A stretch of 64,000 nt of DNA from NCBI RefSeq assembly GCF_029893965.1, contig NZ_JARXXP010000015.1:102229-166228 (forward strand). Direction: 5' to 3'. The notes below the pieces were generated by a model that was not told where the DNA came from, did not search any database, and worked only from the letters and a program-made list of their open reading frames with translations. Source of the DNA: Paenibacillus sp. PastM-3 (lineage in GTDB: Bacteria; Bacillota; Bacilli; Paenibacillales; Paenibacillaceae). The position numbers and the translations under genes were made by a program. Below, one piece after another: positions 1 to 8,801 of the stretch (position 1 is the stretch's first letter; each line of letters starts with the position of its first letter).

Positions 1-1
1 C

Positions 2-1033
2 GACAACCGGATATTGGCTGTAGCGCTTAATTATCTCCTCGAGGAGAACGAAAAAGCTGAACCGCGCCCTGTGGTACTCGTAAGTAAAGACGTGCTCGTC
101 CGCATCAAAGCGGATGTGCTTGGCATAACGCCGGAGGACTATCTGTCCGACCGTACCGGCGACCTGAACGAGCTATATACTGGTTATCAGTCCCTGCTGG
201 TTCATCCGTCGCTGATTGATGAATATTACAGCAACCGTTCCTTGACCGTGAAGCAGTTGAACCTGTCCTTCAAGCTGTATCCGCATGAGTTCGTTATTCT
301 GAAGGATGAAATCGGCAGCGGCAAGTCGGCTCTGCTTAAAGTGAACAGTGATGCGTCCAGGCTTGAGCCGCTTTATCTCGGCAATGACGCAGTCTGGGGC
401 ATCAGCGCCCGCAACGCCCAGCAGCGGATGGCGCTTGAACTGCTGCTGAATGAGGATATCCCGCTCGTTACCATCACCGGCAAGGCGGGTACAGGCAAGA
501 CACTGCTGGCTCTGGCAGCCGGACTGTTCAAGGTGGAGGATGAGCACCGCTACAAAAAGCTGCTGATTGCCCGGCCTGTGGTTCCGATGGGTAAGGACAT
601 CGGCTATCTTCCCGGCGAGAAGGATGAGAAGCTCCGTCCATGGATGCAGCCGATCTACGATAACCTGGAGTTCCTGTTCGATACCAAAAAAGCCGGTGAT
701 ATCGATAAAATATTGATGGGCCTGGGCAGCATTCAGGTCGAGGCGCTCACCTATATCCGCGGACGTTCCATTCCGTCGCAGTTCATCATTATCGATGAGG
801 CGCAGAATCTGTCCCGCCATGAGGTGAAGACGATTGTCTCCCGTGCCGGCGAGGGAAGCAAGGTCATCCTTATGGGCGACCCCGAGCAGATTGACCATCC
901 TTACTTGGATGCGGCAAGCAATGGTCTCAGCTACATTGTTGAAAAATTCAAGCAGGAGGGCATCAGCGGCCATATCACTCTGGAAAAAGGCGAGCGTTCA
1001 CGCCTGGCCCAGCTGGCTGCGGATCTGTTGTAA
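2..1033 (+). CDS. PhoH-like ATPase, 5' end cut by the window
   Basis: PhoH-family P-loop ATPase preceded by a PIN-type domain, the YlaK-like architecture. The frame is open from base 2, so the true start and much of the PIN domain lie outside the window; the TTG at 14 is internal. Visible are the end of the PIN domain (VVLVSKDVLVRIKAD), a linker, a Walker A motif GKAGTGKT near codon 160 and a Walker B strand FIIIDEAQN near codon 260. Family members bind and hydrolyse ATP and are thought to act on RNA; some PIN-PhoH proteins behave as RNA helicase/RNase. The exact role in Bacillota is not settled. A rho-independent terminator follows. Confidence 0.88.
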   Translation, partial: DNRILAVALNYLLEENEKAEPRPVVLVSKDVLVRIKADVLGITPEDYLSDRTGDLNELYTGYQSLLVHPSLIDEYYSNRSLTVKQLNLSFKLYPHEFVILKDEIGSGKSALLKVNSDASRLEPLYLGNDAVWGISARNAQQRMALELLLNEDIPLVTITGKAGTGKTLLALAAGLFKVEDEHRYKKLLIARPVVPMGKDIGYLPGEKDEKLRPWMQPIYDNLEFLFDTKKAGDIDKILMGLGSIQVEALTYIRGRSIPSQFIIIDEAQNLSRHEVKTIVSRAGEGSKVILMGDPEQIDHPYLDAASNGLSYIVEKFKQEGISGHITLEKGERSRLAQLAADLL

Positions 1034-1072
1034 ATACGTGCAGCCCCCGGGCAAAAGTCCGGGACTGCAAAC

Positions 1073-1102
1073 AAAGCCGGGAGATTCTCCTCCCGGCTTT
1101 TT
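1073..1102 (+). terminator. Terminator after the PhoH-like gene
   Basis: The stem AAGCCGGGAG / CTCCCGGCTT with a short loop is followed by a short T run. A second GC-rich hairpin (1040-1068) sits just before it, between the stop codon and the terminator. Confidence 0.8.
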
Positions 1103-1172
1103 GCCTGCCCGGCCTACTGCGGGGCAGGAGGGTTTAAGATTGTTTTCGCGATAAGAGGAATGGAAAGGAAGT

Positions 1173-1278
1173 TTGGAACTGGAGGAGCGGAAGCGTCCGC
1201 CTTTGTCTGCGGATTTCAACCGTGAACAGCGGTATATAATCTGGAAATCTGCAGACAACAGCGGCCGGAAGTCCAAAG
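1173..1278. repeat. Dispersed intergenic repeat with inverted arms, copy 1
   Basis: This is a non-coding structured stretch in the 403-base gap before the solute-binding protein gene. Bases 1203-1217 and 1244-1258 form a 15-base inverted repeat with one mismatch, enclosing a smaller hairpin. The right end (1255-1277) is identical over 23 bases to 53523-53545 elsewhere in the window. Short overlapping ORFs across it have no ribosome sites and look spurious. The rest of the gap holds a TATAAT (1343-1348) but no convincing -35 box. Confidence 0.65.
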
Positions 1279-1436
1279 CTTTCTTGGAATGTATCCTTCT
1301 GTCGCGGCAGCAATCTTTTCAGCATCCCCGCCCCGCTACATATATAATAGAAAGAGAACGTTTTCAAAGCCCCAAAGACATAGGCGCCGACATCTGGTAA
1401 AATAGGGAAGGAATCAAAAGACGGGAGGACAGAACC

Positions 1437-2681
1437 ATGCTGAAACGCAAAAACTATTGGCTGCTGTTCGCGGTACTGCTGCTGGCGCTGACAAGCTTGT
1501 CGCCGAGCATGGAGCTGGATACCACGGAAGGGACGGATCCGCCAAGACAGCCGCAGAGCCTGTTGGAACAGCCGGATTCAAGAGATAAGGACAGTGTAAC
1601 CAGCCTGAATATCCGTGTGTCCATGAGCGGTGCGGAACTGAAGGAGCTGCAGCGGATCAGCAGCAACTATACATTGTCGACTGGAATCCAGGTGCTGATC
1701 AGCAATGCTGACAATGAAGAAAATGCCGAGATCCTCAAACGGGAGCTGACAACCGGGGAGAGCCCGGATATTATTATGACCGATGGCCGGAATATCCGCG
1801 ACCTGGCGACACGGGGATATCTGCTGCCGGTGGATGTCTACCAGAGTGTGCCGGGCAGTGCACCGCTGACGGTGCTCATTCCGCAGATGCAATGGAACGG
1901 CTACGACTGGGGGATTCCGCTCGACGTAGATCCTTATGTACTGGTCTATTCCCCGCAGCACTTAGCTGAACTGGGCTTTGCTGAGGCGCCGGCAAGTCTG
2001 GAGGAATGGAGCCTGCTGCTGAACCAGCTGCGTGAACAGCAGCAGAAAGAGCCCGGGAAAGAGCAGTACCTGCTGGCCATGGACAGCCGTAATCCATATG
2101 GCTTCTCTGCATTGCTGGAAAGTATGGGGCATAGGATGACCGGGGATTATACTTCTGTTCTGGAGTGGGTTCAAGTTGCCCGCAGCTATTTTTATCTGAG
2201 CAGCCGGTTTAATCCGGAGATGTGGGACATGCTCCAGAGCGGCAGACTTGCACTCGCTGCGCTTCCGCTATCCGAATGGAGGCTGCACGGGAATGCTTCG
2301 CTGTCCGCCAAAGCTCCGGGAGGTACGGCGGGAAGAGCAGGTTATGAAGCGAAGCATAGCCGTTTTTTTGCGCTCCCTGCGGGCTCAGCTCATCCGGAAA
2401 CTGCAGTCAACTGGCTGGCGTACATCACTTCTCCTACAGCACAGAGGGAATGGCTGGAGAATACACGGCGACTGCCGGCGCTGGAGGAGCTGTACCGTTC
2501 AGGTCTGCCGGAGATTGCGGGTCTTCCGTTTGACGGAAAGCTGCTGTTAACGGAAGATGAGATCACTGAGCAGCCGTCGGGCGGCAGCTGGGATGCCGTT
2601 TCCGCAGCCGTTGCCCTGCTGCTGACCGGCAAGCTTGATGCAGCAGGGTACAAGTCCTCAATCGGCCTGGAATCAGAATGA
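1437..2681 (+). CDS. Extracellular solute-binding protein, family 1-like
   Basis: 414 aa. An N-terminal signal peptide (MLKRKNYWLLFAVLLLALTS) is followed by a periplasmic-binding-protein fold typical of sugar ABC transporters: NADNEENAEILKRELTTGESPDIIMTD-like segments and a C-terminal region with TAVNWLAYITSP near residue 325. Unlike most Gram-positive family members there is no Cys after the signal peptide, so it lacks a lipobox and would be secreted or anchored by its signal peptide. No permease or ATPase genes lie next to it, so it is an orphan. ATG start with GGGAGGAC upstream. Its 3' end overlaps the convergent gene by 9 bases. Substrate unknown. Confidence 0.7.
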   Translation: MLKRKNYWLLFAVLLLALTSLSPSMELDTTEGTDPPRQPQSLLEQPDSRDKDSVTSLNIRVSMSGAELKELQRISSNYTLSTGIQVLISNADNEENAEILKRELTTGESPDIIMTDGRNIRDLATRGYLLPVDVYQSVPGSAPLTVLIPQMQWNGYDWGIPLDVDPYVLVYSPQHLAELGFAEAPASLEEWSLLLNQLREQQQKEPGKEQYLLAMDSRNPYGFSALLESMGHRMTGDYTSVLEWVQVARSYFYLSSRFNPEMWDMLQSGRLALAALPLSEWRLHGNASLSAKAPGGTAGRAGYEAKHSRFFALPAGSAHPETAVNWLAYITSPTAQREWLENTRRLPALEELYRSGLPEIAGLPFDGKLLLTEDEITEQPSGGSWDAVSAAVALLLTGKLDAAGYKSSIGLESE

Positions 2682-3800
2682 AATGCCCAGCTTCACATAG
2701 AGCACGCCATCTTTACTCTCTACCTCAGTCGCATGCAGGAAAGAGACGATTTTGCCCGGATAGAAGCCAAGGTCGAATTCATCCTCCAGATCCTGGCGCG
2801 TCGATTCCGGGAGCTCAAGTCCGTTGAACACGACGTTATCAATGTGGAACATCAGACCGTTCACGGGTTCTTCCTGGATCGAGTAGTGGCCGGTTAAGGT
2901 CAGAGTCAAACTGCCGCTGGAGCCTGTGGCGATAACACTGCCGTCATTAAACCGGAAGCCGAAATCTTTAAACAGCTTATTCTGTGACACCAGAAATGCA
3001 TTCAAATCCTCTTCCTTCAGCGTAAGGTTATAAGTCATACCTTTGCGGGTCAGGACACCCTCACGGCCCTGGATAAACTGGGGCAGCCGGTTCATGGCCG
3101 AGGACAGTGCCTTGAAGTAGATTTTTACCTCATGCAGTCCGATGTTCTCCCAATATTTCGTGAACTCATTCAAAAGGGCACTCATGCTTTCAGGATCACT
3201 GCTGGCCCGAATGCCGCCCTCAATCTCCTCATTCAGCGCCGCGACCCGGATTTTCTGCTCCTGCAGTGCGCTTTTTAGCTCCGCAAGCTCCCTTGAACTG
3301 CGTTCTGCAGCCGTCAGCGTCGCCTTCAGAGCCTTATAATCCTCCTCATACTCGCTTAGAATATCATGGTCCCGCCTGATAATAATTTCATAATAATCAT
3401 ACAGGGCAAGTACCCGGCTGATGCTTCTGGCAGAAAGAACGGCGGCGAGCAGCCCGTCCCTTTCCCCCGTATAATATGAACGGATTATGGCACCTGCGCG
3501 CTCCTGCTGGTCAGCTATAGCCGTTTGCTTGACAGCAGCCTCAGTCTTCAGCTTTTCTGCTTTTCGCTCAAGATCGGCTTGCTGGGCAGTAATGCGGGCG
3601 ATTTCCTTTTCAATTTCAGCAGATGACAGCGTCTGCTCCAGCAGTCTGCGCGTCTCTTCATTATCCGGGAAGGAAGGCGGGGAGACGCCCGAAGGACCGC
3701 CTGCTGATAAATAGGCTGTTGACGCTGGCGGAAGTATAGTAAACAGTATAAGAATGATCACAATGACGAACCTGCGGATTGATTTGTTGCGGAAGAGCAC
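2673..3800 (-). CDS. Exported coiled-coil protein, PcsB/CwlO N-domain-like
   Basis: 375 aa with an N-terminal hydrophobic export signal (residues about 10-30). A long coiled coil follows (about 45-200: EIEKEIARITAQQADLERKAEKL and onward) with the pattern AAVLSARSISRVLALYDYYEII, which resembles the helical N-domain of PcsB/CwlO-type murein hydrolases. The C-terminal half, from about residue 215, is an unrecognised beta-rich domain; there is no NlpC/P60 or LytM catalytic motif. It could be a regulator or scaffold of wall hydrolysis. That is inference. GTG start with AAGGTGG upstream. It converges with and overlaps the upstream gene by 9 bases. Confidence 0.6.
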   Translation of the reverse strand: MLFRNKSIRRFVIVIILILFTILPPASTAYLSAGGPSGVSPPSFPDNEETRRLLEQTLSSAEIEKEIARITAQQADLERKAEKLKTEAAVKQTAIADQQERAGAIIRSYYTGERDGLLAAVLSARSISRVLALYDYYEIIIRRDHDILSEYEEDYKALKATLTAAERSSRELAELKSALQEQKIRVAALNEEIEGGIRASSDPESMSALLNEFTKYWENIGLHEVKIYFKALSSAMNRLPQFIQGREGVLTRKGMTYNLTLKEEDLNAFLVSQNKLFKDFGFRFNDGSVIATGSSGSLTLTLTGHYSIQEEPVNGLMFHIDNVVFNGLELPESTRQDLEDEFDLGFYPGKIVSFLHATEVESKDGVLYVKLGISF

Positions 3801-3963
3801 TACACCACCACCTTTTGCAGAATAGACCGGTATGTACTAATACTATGTGTTGTCCTGTTAAAATATCATACCCTGTTTCCTTCTAAGAGCACACACAAAA
3901 TAACCCCACAAAGTGAAGCCTTGAGGATAGAAGCCGGATCCGTTACTTTGCGTGGCATTCAAA

Positions 3964-4005
3964 ATCAAAAAAAGGAGGCTGTTCCTTGAATCAAGGAGCA
4001 CCTCC
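3964..4005 (-). terminator. Terminator of the DUF2626 gene
   Basis: On the minus strand the stem GGAGGTGCTCCTTGA / TCAAGGAACAGCCTCC (3974-4005) runs into a T tract (complement of 3964-3973). Confidence 0.8.
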
Positions 4006-4026
4006 ATTTTGATCTGAATATTAATG

Positions 4027-4263
4027 TTACAGCGGCAGCCCCATCTGAAAGACTGTCCAGTAGCTGAATCCCGTGAACGTTACGATCATATAACCCCAGA
4101 AGAGCAGGATATACGTTTTTTCGGTAAATTTCATATAGCCCAGCACCACAAAAAAAGCGGTCTGCAAAAAGAAGAGTAAAGCCATTTCAGTCAAATCGCC
4201 AGCGAAGGCCATGAGCCCGATGACGAGTGTGAAGAATCCCAATACGCGGAACATACGGTCCAA
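4027..4263 (-). CDS. DUF2626 small membrane protein, YqgY-like
   Basis: 78 aa starting MDRMFRVLGFFTLVIGLMAF. It has three probable membrane segments and ends in FTGFSYWTVFQMGLPL. This matches the conserved Bacillus YqgY/DUF2626 pattern (MDRMFRVLGF at the start, paired aromatic residues near the end). Function unknown. ATG start with GGGGGA 8 bases upstream on the minus strand; a consensus-like promoter lies at 4316-4344 and a terminator follows the stop. Confidence 0.85.
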   Translation of the reverse strand: MDRMFRVLGFFTLVIGLMAFAGDLTEMALLFFLQTAFFVVLGYMKFTEKTYILLFWGYMIVTFTGFSYWTVFQMGLPL

Positions 4264-4315
4264 GAGAGTGTCCCCCTTCTTAGAAATGATTCCCGAAAAG
4301 CACTTCTTTGGATCT

Positions 4316-4344
4316 ATTATACCTGTTCGTCAAAAAACTGTAAA
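4316..4344 (-). promoter_or_regulatory. SigA-type promoter of the DUF2626 gene
   Basis: On the minus strand TTTACA (4339-4344) and TATAAT (4316-4321) are separated by exactly 17 bases, 53 bases before the start codon. Confidence 0.65.
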
Positions 4345-4600
4345 CGAATTCATTGAAAAAATATGCAATTTTATTATAAATATGATTTTTGCTGTTGACA
4401 TATTCTTTAACAGGAAAATGTAACGCTATGCGTATGATGTGGAGACAAAATGGAAATACAATTTAGTATCAAATAGATTCTATGAACTCTAGCAGAGGCA
4501 TAGAAATGGAGTAAGCAGCTTTTATCCCTATTCACTATCCGGCGGAGCTGCCGGTTATGAAGATGGTTATTTCAAGATGTTGTTAGGAGGGTTAGGCTTT
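4345..4600. other. Divergent intergenic region upstream of rsfA
   Basis: AT-rich gap between the DUF2626 promoter and rsfA. TTGACA at 4395-4400 with TGTAAC 18 bases downstream (4419-4424) is a possible plus-strand promoter for rsfA. Nothing else is recognised. Confidence 0.35.
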
Positions 4601-5251
4601 ATGACAGCCGTTAGACAGGATGCATGGAGTGCGGAAGATGATTTGGTATTGGCCGAAATAACGCTGCGTCATATCCGGGAAGGCAGTACCCAGCTTGCCG
4701 CTTTTGAAGAGGTGGGGGAAAAAATCGGGAGAACCTCGGCAGCATGCGGATTCCGCTGGAACAGCTGTGTCCGTAAAAGCTATGAGGATGCCATCGGCAT
4801 CGCCAAAGGCCAGCGCCAGAAGCGGAGTTATCTGAAAAAACAGCCGGTAAACAGGGGAGCACAGGTAGCAGGCCTGATTCTTGGTGACATTGAAGAGGAG
4901 TACGGTCGAAGTGACAACCTGAATGAAAGCTCCTTATCTATTGATGCGGTCATCCGGTTTCTCAGGCAGTGGAAAGGGACATTTCAGGAGGCGGGCCGGC
5001 AGCTGAAAATGCTGGAACGCGATCTCCGGGATAAGGAAGATGAACTGACGGAGCTCCGGGCCGAGAACGAGCGGCTGTCCAAAGAGGTGAACCTGGCTCA
5101 GAGCGATTACCGCGTCGTAAATGATGATTATAAGGCTCTGATCCAGATCATGGACCGGGCACGCAGACTGGCCTTTTTGAATGAAGAAGAAGAAGAAATG
5201 AAAACAAGATTTAAAATGGATGCAAACGGAAACCTGGAACGGATGGAATAG
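4601..5251 (+). CDS. rsfA: RsfA-family prespore-specific transcription factor
   Basis: 216 aa. The N-terminal Myb/SANT-like helix-turn-helix reads MTAVRQDAWSAEDDLVLAEI, then GRTSAACGFRWNSCVRKSYE; this is the RsfA signature. The C-terminal half (about residues 120-205) is a coiled coil. In B. subtilis RsfA is made in the forespore under SigF and adjusts SigF-dependent genes. The ATG at 4601 is chosen over the in-frame ATG at 4577 because TTAGGAGGG (4582-4590) sits just before it and family members start MT.xRQDAW. A weak hairpin with a T-rich tail follows at about 5291-5318. Confidence 0.9.
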   Translation: MTAVRQDAWSAEDDLVLAEITLRHIREGSTQLAAFEEVGEKIGRTSAACGFRWNSCVRKSYEDAIGIAKGQRQKRSYLKKQPVNRGAQVAGLILGDIEEEYGRSDNLNESSLSIDAVIRFLRQWKGTFQEAGRQLKMLERDLRDKEDELTELRAENERLSKEVNLAQSDYRVVNDDYKALIQIMDRARRLAFLNEEEEEMKTRFKMDANGNLERME

Positions 5252-5415
5252 TCATCTTTCCCGTTAAAAGCTGCTGACGAGTGCCGGAAGGCAAACGTTT
5301 TGCGGCTTTTTCTTGTTTTGATCAAAAGAATTTAGTTGTTTTCGCGGGTGTTTTGCATTTCCGGGCAGCAGCAGGCTATAATGAGGGAAATTATTGGAAG
5401 GATGCGTAAGCGCTC

Positions 5416-6390
5416 ATGAAAATAGATATTATCGGAGCGGGATCAATAGGACTGCTGCTGGCTGGCAGACTGATCCATGCCGGTCAGGACGTCAGAATAT
5501 GGTGCAGGAGTAAGGAACAGGCCGAGGCTCTCAATAAAGATGGATTATCGCTCAGCTCCCAGAATGGGGCTGCACCCATCGTAATTCCGGGAACGGCGTT
5601 TTTTGCTTCCTGCGCAAATGCCTTTGCTGGTACTTATCTGGATGAGCCCGGGGACTGGGTGGTACTTACACTCAAACAGCAGGCTCTTCATCAGGAGCTG
5701 CCGGAAATACTGGCCCCTTTGTACAGCAGCACCTTGAATGTTGTCTGCTTTCAAAACGGGTATGGCCATCTGCAGAAGCTACGGCAGCTCCTGCCGAATG
5801 CCTCCGTGTGGGCTGCAGTGACTACTGATGGAGCCAAGAGAGAAACTTCTACGGAAGTCATTCATACCGGAAGAGGAGAAATATACATAGGGCAGGAAGA
5901 CGATGGTCATACTAGTGCTGAAACGGATGGGCTGTCAACCGCAGCAGCAAGAAGTTTCACGGATGCCCTCCTGACAGCAGGATTTTCTGCCTCTATGTCG
6001 AACAAAGTGAATACCCTGATTTACCGGAAGCTCTTGATCAATGCTGTGATCAATCCGCTGACCGCGATATGGCGCATACAGAACGGCGAGCTGCTGTCCT
6101 CAAGTCAGCGGGTGCAGCTGATGAAGGATTTATATGCCGAAGCGGTTGCCGTTTATGATGTCTGCGGCGTTACCTATGAGGAGGATGCCTGGGAGCATAT
6201 CCTTGAGGTATGCCGGGCAACATCGGACAATATCTCCTCCATGCTGGCTGATGTCCTTGCCTCAAGGGAGACAGAAATCCGCTGGATTAACGGCAGTATT
6301 GTGGAGATGGCCGAGCGCCGGGGAATTCAGGTTCCACTGCACCGCTGGATTTGCCGGCTTGTTGAAGGCATGAGTGCGAGAGAGAGGTGA
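5416..6390 (+). CDS. panE: 2-dehydropantoate 2-reductase
   Basis: 324 aa ketopantoate reductase, which reduces 2-dehydropantoate to pantoate with NADPH in pantothenate/CoA synthesis. The N-terminal Rossmann motif is GAGSIGLLLAGRL (residues 7-19). The catalytic-region motif NKVNTLIYRKLLINAVINPLTA (about 197-218) contains the conserved Lys and Asn, and the C-terminal ApbA_C domain follows with EIRWINGSIVEMAERRGI. The DUF3397 gene follows after 6 bases, the same order as panE-yllA-type loci in Bacillus. Confidence 0.88.
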   Translation: MKIDIIGAGSIGLLLAGRLIHAGQDVRIWCRSKEQAEALNKDGLSLSSQNGAAPIVIPGTAFFASCANAFAGTYLDEPGDWVVLTLKQQALHQELPEILAPLYSSTLNVVCFQNGYGHLQKLRQLLPNASVWAAVTTDGAKRETSTEVIHTGRGEIYIGQEDDGHTSAETDGLSTAAARSFTDALLTAGFSASMSNKVNTLIYRKLLINAVINPLTAIWRIQNGELLSSSQRVQLMKDLYAEAVAVYDVCGVTYEEDAWEHILEVCRATSDNISSMLADVLASRETEIRWINGSIVEMAERRGIQVPLHRWICRLVEGMSARER

Positions 6391-6396
6391 CGCTGT

Positions 6397-6783
6397 TTGG
6401 AGCTGCTGCAAAACTCATTTGTCACATTGGGTGTCATTCCGATTGTTCCTTTTTTAATTGTCTATTTCATCGGAATCGGGCTCAGGAAGGATAAGAAAAA
6501 GACTTTGCTGCTGGCAATGGATGTGACGACTTTATTTTTATTGCTTTCGGTTTCGGCCTTATTTAATATTCTTTTCAATGCTAAATTCGGGTTTTATTTT
6601 ATACTGCTTATTGTATTAATATCCGCCGGACTGATTGGCGGAGCCCAGAACCGGATCAAAGGGAAGGTTGATGGAAGGCGGTTATTTCGGGCGGTTTGGC
6701 GGCTGGCGTTCTTTTTTCTGGGCGTCCTTTATGTACTTTTTTTGTTCATAGTCCTTATTCAATACATATCACAAGCGATGTAA
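6397..6783 (+). CDS. DUF3397 membrane protein
   Basis: 128 aa with four predicted membrane segments (about residues 8-28, 38-58, 65-82 and 102-124). It has the length and pattern of the DUF3397 family (B. subtilis YllA), often found near mraZ and panE. TTG start, with GAGAGGTGA 8 bases upstream. Probably co-transcribed with panE. Function unknown. Confidence 0.78.
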   Translation: MELLQNSFVTLGVIPIVPFLIVYFIGIGLRKDKKKTLLLAMDVTTLFLLLSVSALFNILFNAKFGFYFILLIVLISAGLIGGAQNRIKGKVDGRRLFRAVWRLAFFFLGVLYVLFLFIVLIQYISQAM

Positions 6784-6842
6784 TGTTCCGCTGCTCCGGT
6801 GAAGCGTCACTGTCACAAAATTTTTAAGTTTTAAAAAAAATG

Positions 6843-6857
6843 TGTTTTCAGAAAATA
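6843..6857. promoter_or_regulatory. CodY-like box upstream of oppA
   Basis: TGTTTTCAGAAAATA matches the CodY consensus AATTTTCWGAAAATT at 12 of 15 positions, with an intact TTTTCAGAAAAT core. It lies about 30 bases before the candidate -10 box of oppA, a position suited to repression. CodY controls peptide transporters such as dpp and app in Bacillus. Confidence 0.5.
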
Positions 6858-6886
6858 TTGCTCTAGATTTTTTTGACCACTGGTTG

Positions 6887-6892
6887 TATAAT
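6887..6892 (+). promoter_or_regulatory. Candidate -10 box of oppA
   Basis: TATAAT preceded by TG, 41 bases before the oppA start. The -35 region (about 6864-6869, TAGATT) is poor, so the promoter may depend on the TG extension or an activator. Confidence 0.45.
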
Positions 6893-6933
6893 CATAAACC
6901 ATATACCACATTCTATTTAGGGGGAACTGCTAG

Positions 6934-8655
6934 ATGAAAAAGAGTAAAAGTCTTTTGCTCATGATTGCATTGGTTCTCGTAATCGGCACAGTGCTTGCCG
7001 GCTGCGGCGGAAACAACAATGCAAGCAGCGGCAACAACACAGCGGCGACTAATGCGCCAGCGGGTGAAAATGCAGGTACGAACACAGGTAACACTGGTGA
7101 AGAGAAATTGGCTGCTGACCAGACGCTTAGAATTAATTTGAGCTCTGAGCCTCCTACTTTTGATCCGCAACAAGCTCAAGATAGCACATCTAATGCTATT
7201 CTGAAATTGATGTATGAAGGACTTACCCGTCAAAATGCAGAAACAGGACAAGCTGAAGAAGGCGTTGCAGAATCCTGGGATATTTCCGCTGACGGCCTCG
7301 TGTACACTTTCCATCTTCGTGATTCCAAATGGAGCAACGGTGACGCTGTAACTGCTAACGACTTCGCTTTCGCTTGGCAACGCGTCCTTGATCCAAATGC
7401 TGAACAAGCAGCCCCTTATGCTTACCAGCTGTACTACATTAAAGGTGCTGAAGATTTCAACACTGGTAAAATCACTGACTTCAGCCAAGTTGGTATCAAA
7501 GTAATTGATGAAAAAACGCTTGAAGTAACACTGGCTAACCCGACACCTTATTTCTTGGGTCTGCTGTCTTTCTATACGTACTATCCAGTACACAGCTCTG
7601 TTAAGGACAATGCTAAATGGGCAACTACAGTGGATACACAAATCACTAATGGTCCTTTCACATTGACTGAATGGACTACTGGTCAATCCTTGGCAGTAAC
7701 TAAGAATCCATCTTACTACGCTGCTGACGATATCAAAGCACAACAAATCAACTTCTCCATCGTAAACAGTGGCGCAACTGAGCTGCTGAGCTACAAGAAC
7801 GGTGAGCTTGACCGTGCAGGCGGTCCAATTGGTGAAATTCCAACTGAACAACTGCCAATCGTTGAAAAAGAGCTTCCTAACGAATTTGCAAGAAAAGGTA
7901 TCGCGAGCGTTTACTACTACCAGTTCAACGTAACTGAAAAACCTTTCGATAATGCTAAGATCCGTAAAGCATTGGCCATGGCGATTGAACGTCAGCCAAT
8001 TATCGATAACATCACTCTGGGTGGACAACTGCCGGCATTCGGCTTCGTACCTCCAGGTATCCAAAGTAATGAACAGGAATACCGTGCTCAAGTTGCTGAT
8101 TCCCAATACTTCACTGAAGATCTTACAGAAGCTAAGAAATTGCTTGATGAAGGTCTGAAAGAAGAAGGTCTGGATAAACTTGAATTCACAATTACCTACA
8201 ACACAAGTGAAGGCCATCAGAAAATTGCTGTAGCCATCGCTGACCAATGGAAAAAAGCTCTCGGCGTTGAAGTTAAGCTGGAAAACAAAGAGTGGGGTGT
8301 CTTCATCGAAGACAGACACAACCTGAACTACCAAGTAGCACGTGCCGGCTGGTCCGCGGATTACAATGATCCAATGACTTACCTGGATATGTGGGTAACT
8401 GGCGGCGGTAATAACGATAGCGGTTATTCCAATGCAGACTACGATAAACTGATCCAAGAAGCTAAGACTTCTGCAGACAATGCAGTTCGTCAAGAGAAGT
8501 TCGCAGCTGCTGAAAAAATCCTGATGGATGACATGGTTGTCATTCCAATCTACTACTACACAAACAACTCCCTGACTAAAGAGTATCTCAAAGGTGTTAC
8601 TCTTGACTTCAGCGGTGCAATCGATCTGTCCCGTGCTTATCTTCTTGAGCACTAG
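6934..8655 (+). CDS. oppA: Oligopeptide-binding lipoprotein OppA
   Basis: 573 aa SBP_bac_5 family protein that captures peptides outside the cell for the OppBC permease. A lipoprotein signal peptide ends in the lipobox LAGC (residues 21-24). A low-complexity Asn/Ala/Gly linker follows to about residue 55, then the domain starting TLRINLSSEPPTFDPQ. Further family segments are WSNGDAVTANDFAFAWQRVLDP and VARAGWSADYNDPMTYLDMW. Its codon choice (GCT, GGT, GAA, CAA) differs from the neighbours and suggests high expression. RBS AGGGGGAA. A strong terminator separates it from oppB, so the binding protein is probably made in excess. Confidence 0.92.
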   Translation: MKKSKSLLLMIALVLVIGTVLAGCGGNNNASSGNNTAATNAPAGENAGTNTGNTGEEKLAADQTLRINLSSEPPTFDPQQAQDSTSNAILKLMYEGLTRQNAETGQAEEGVAESWDISADGLVYTFHLRDSKWSNGDAVTANDFAFAWQRVLDPNAEQAAPYAYQLYYIKGAEDFNTGKITDFSQVGIKVIDEKTLEVTLANPTPYFLGLLSFYTYYPVHSSVKDNAKWATTVDTQITNGPFTLTEWTTGQSLAVTKNPSYYAADDIKAQQINFSIVNSGATELLSYKNGELDRAGGPIGEIPTEQLPIVEKELPNEFARKGIASVYYYQFNVTEKPFDNAKIRKALAMAIERQPIIDNITLGGQLPAFGFVPPGIQSNEQEYRAQVADSQYFTEDLTEAKKLLDEGLKEEGLDKLEFTITYNTSEGHQKIAVAIADQWKKALGVEVKLENKEWGVFIEDRHNLNYQVARAGWSADYNDPMTYLDMWVTGGGNNDSGYSNADYDKLIQEAKTSADNAVRQEKFAAAEKILMDDMVVIPIYYYTNNSLTKEYLKGVTLDFSGAIDLSRAYLLEH

Positions 8656-8711
8656 GATATAAAATCAACCTAATACAGTAATATAATAGTCTGAAGTTCT
8701 TATATTACTTC

Positions 8712-8751
8712 GGGATATATATGTGGAATTCCATATATATCCCTTTTTTTT
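8712..8751 (+). terminator. Terminator between oppA and oppB
   Basis: The stem GGGATATATAT (8712-8722) / ATATATATCCC (8733-8743) is followed by eight T. It probably lets only part of the oppA transcripts continue into oppBC. Confidence 0.8.
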
Positions 8752-8801
8752 GTATAGGGCGCTAAATGTGATTATTTGGAAAAAATGGATATTTGGTCAA
8801 A

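Noticed and set aside
1134..1400. Overlapping 75-92 codon ORFs on both strands
   Set aside because: They coincide with a structured intergenic repeat and lack ribosome sites.
6913..8652. 579-codon open frame antisense to oppA
   Set aside because: It mirrors the biased codon use of oppA, has no ribosome site and no domain; oppA is certain.
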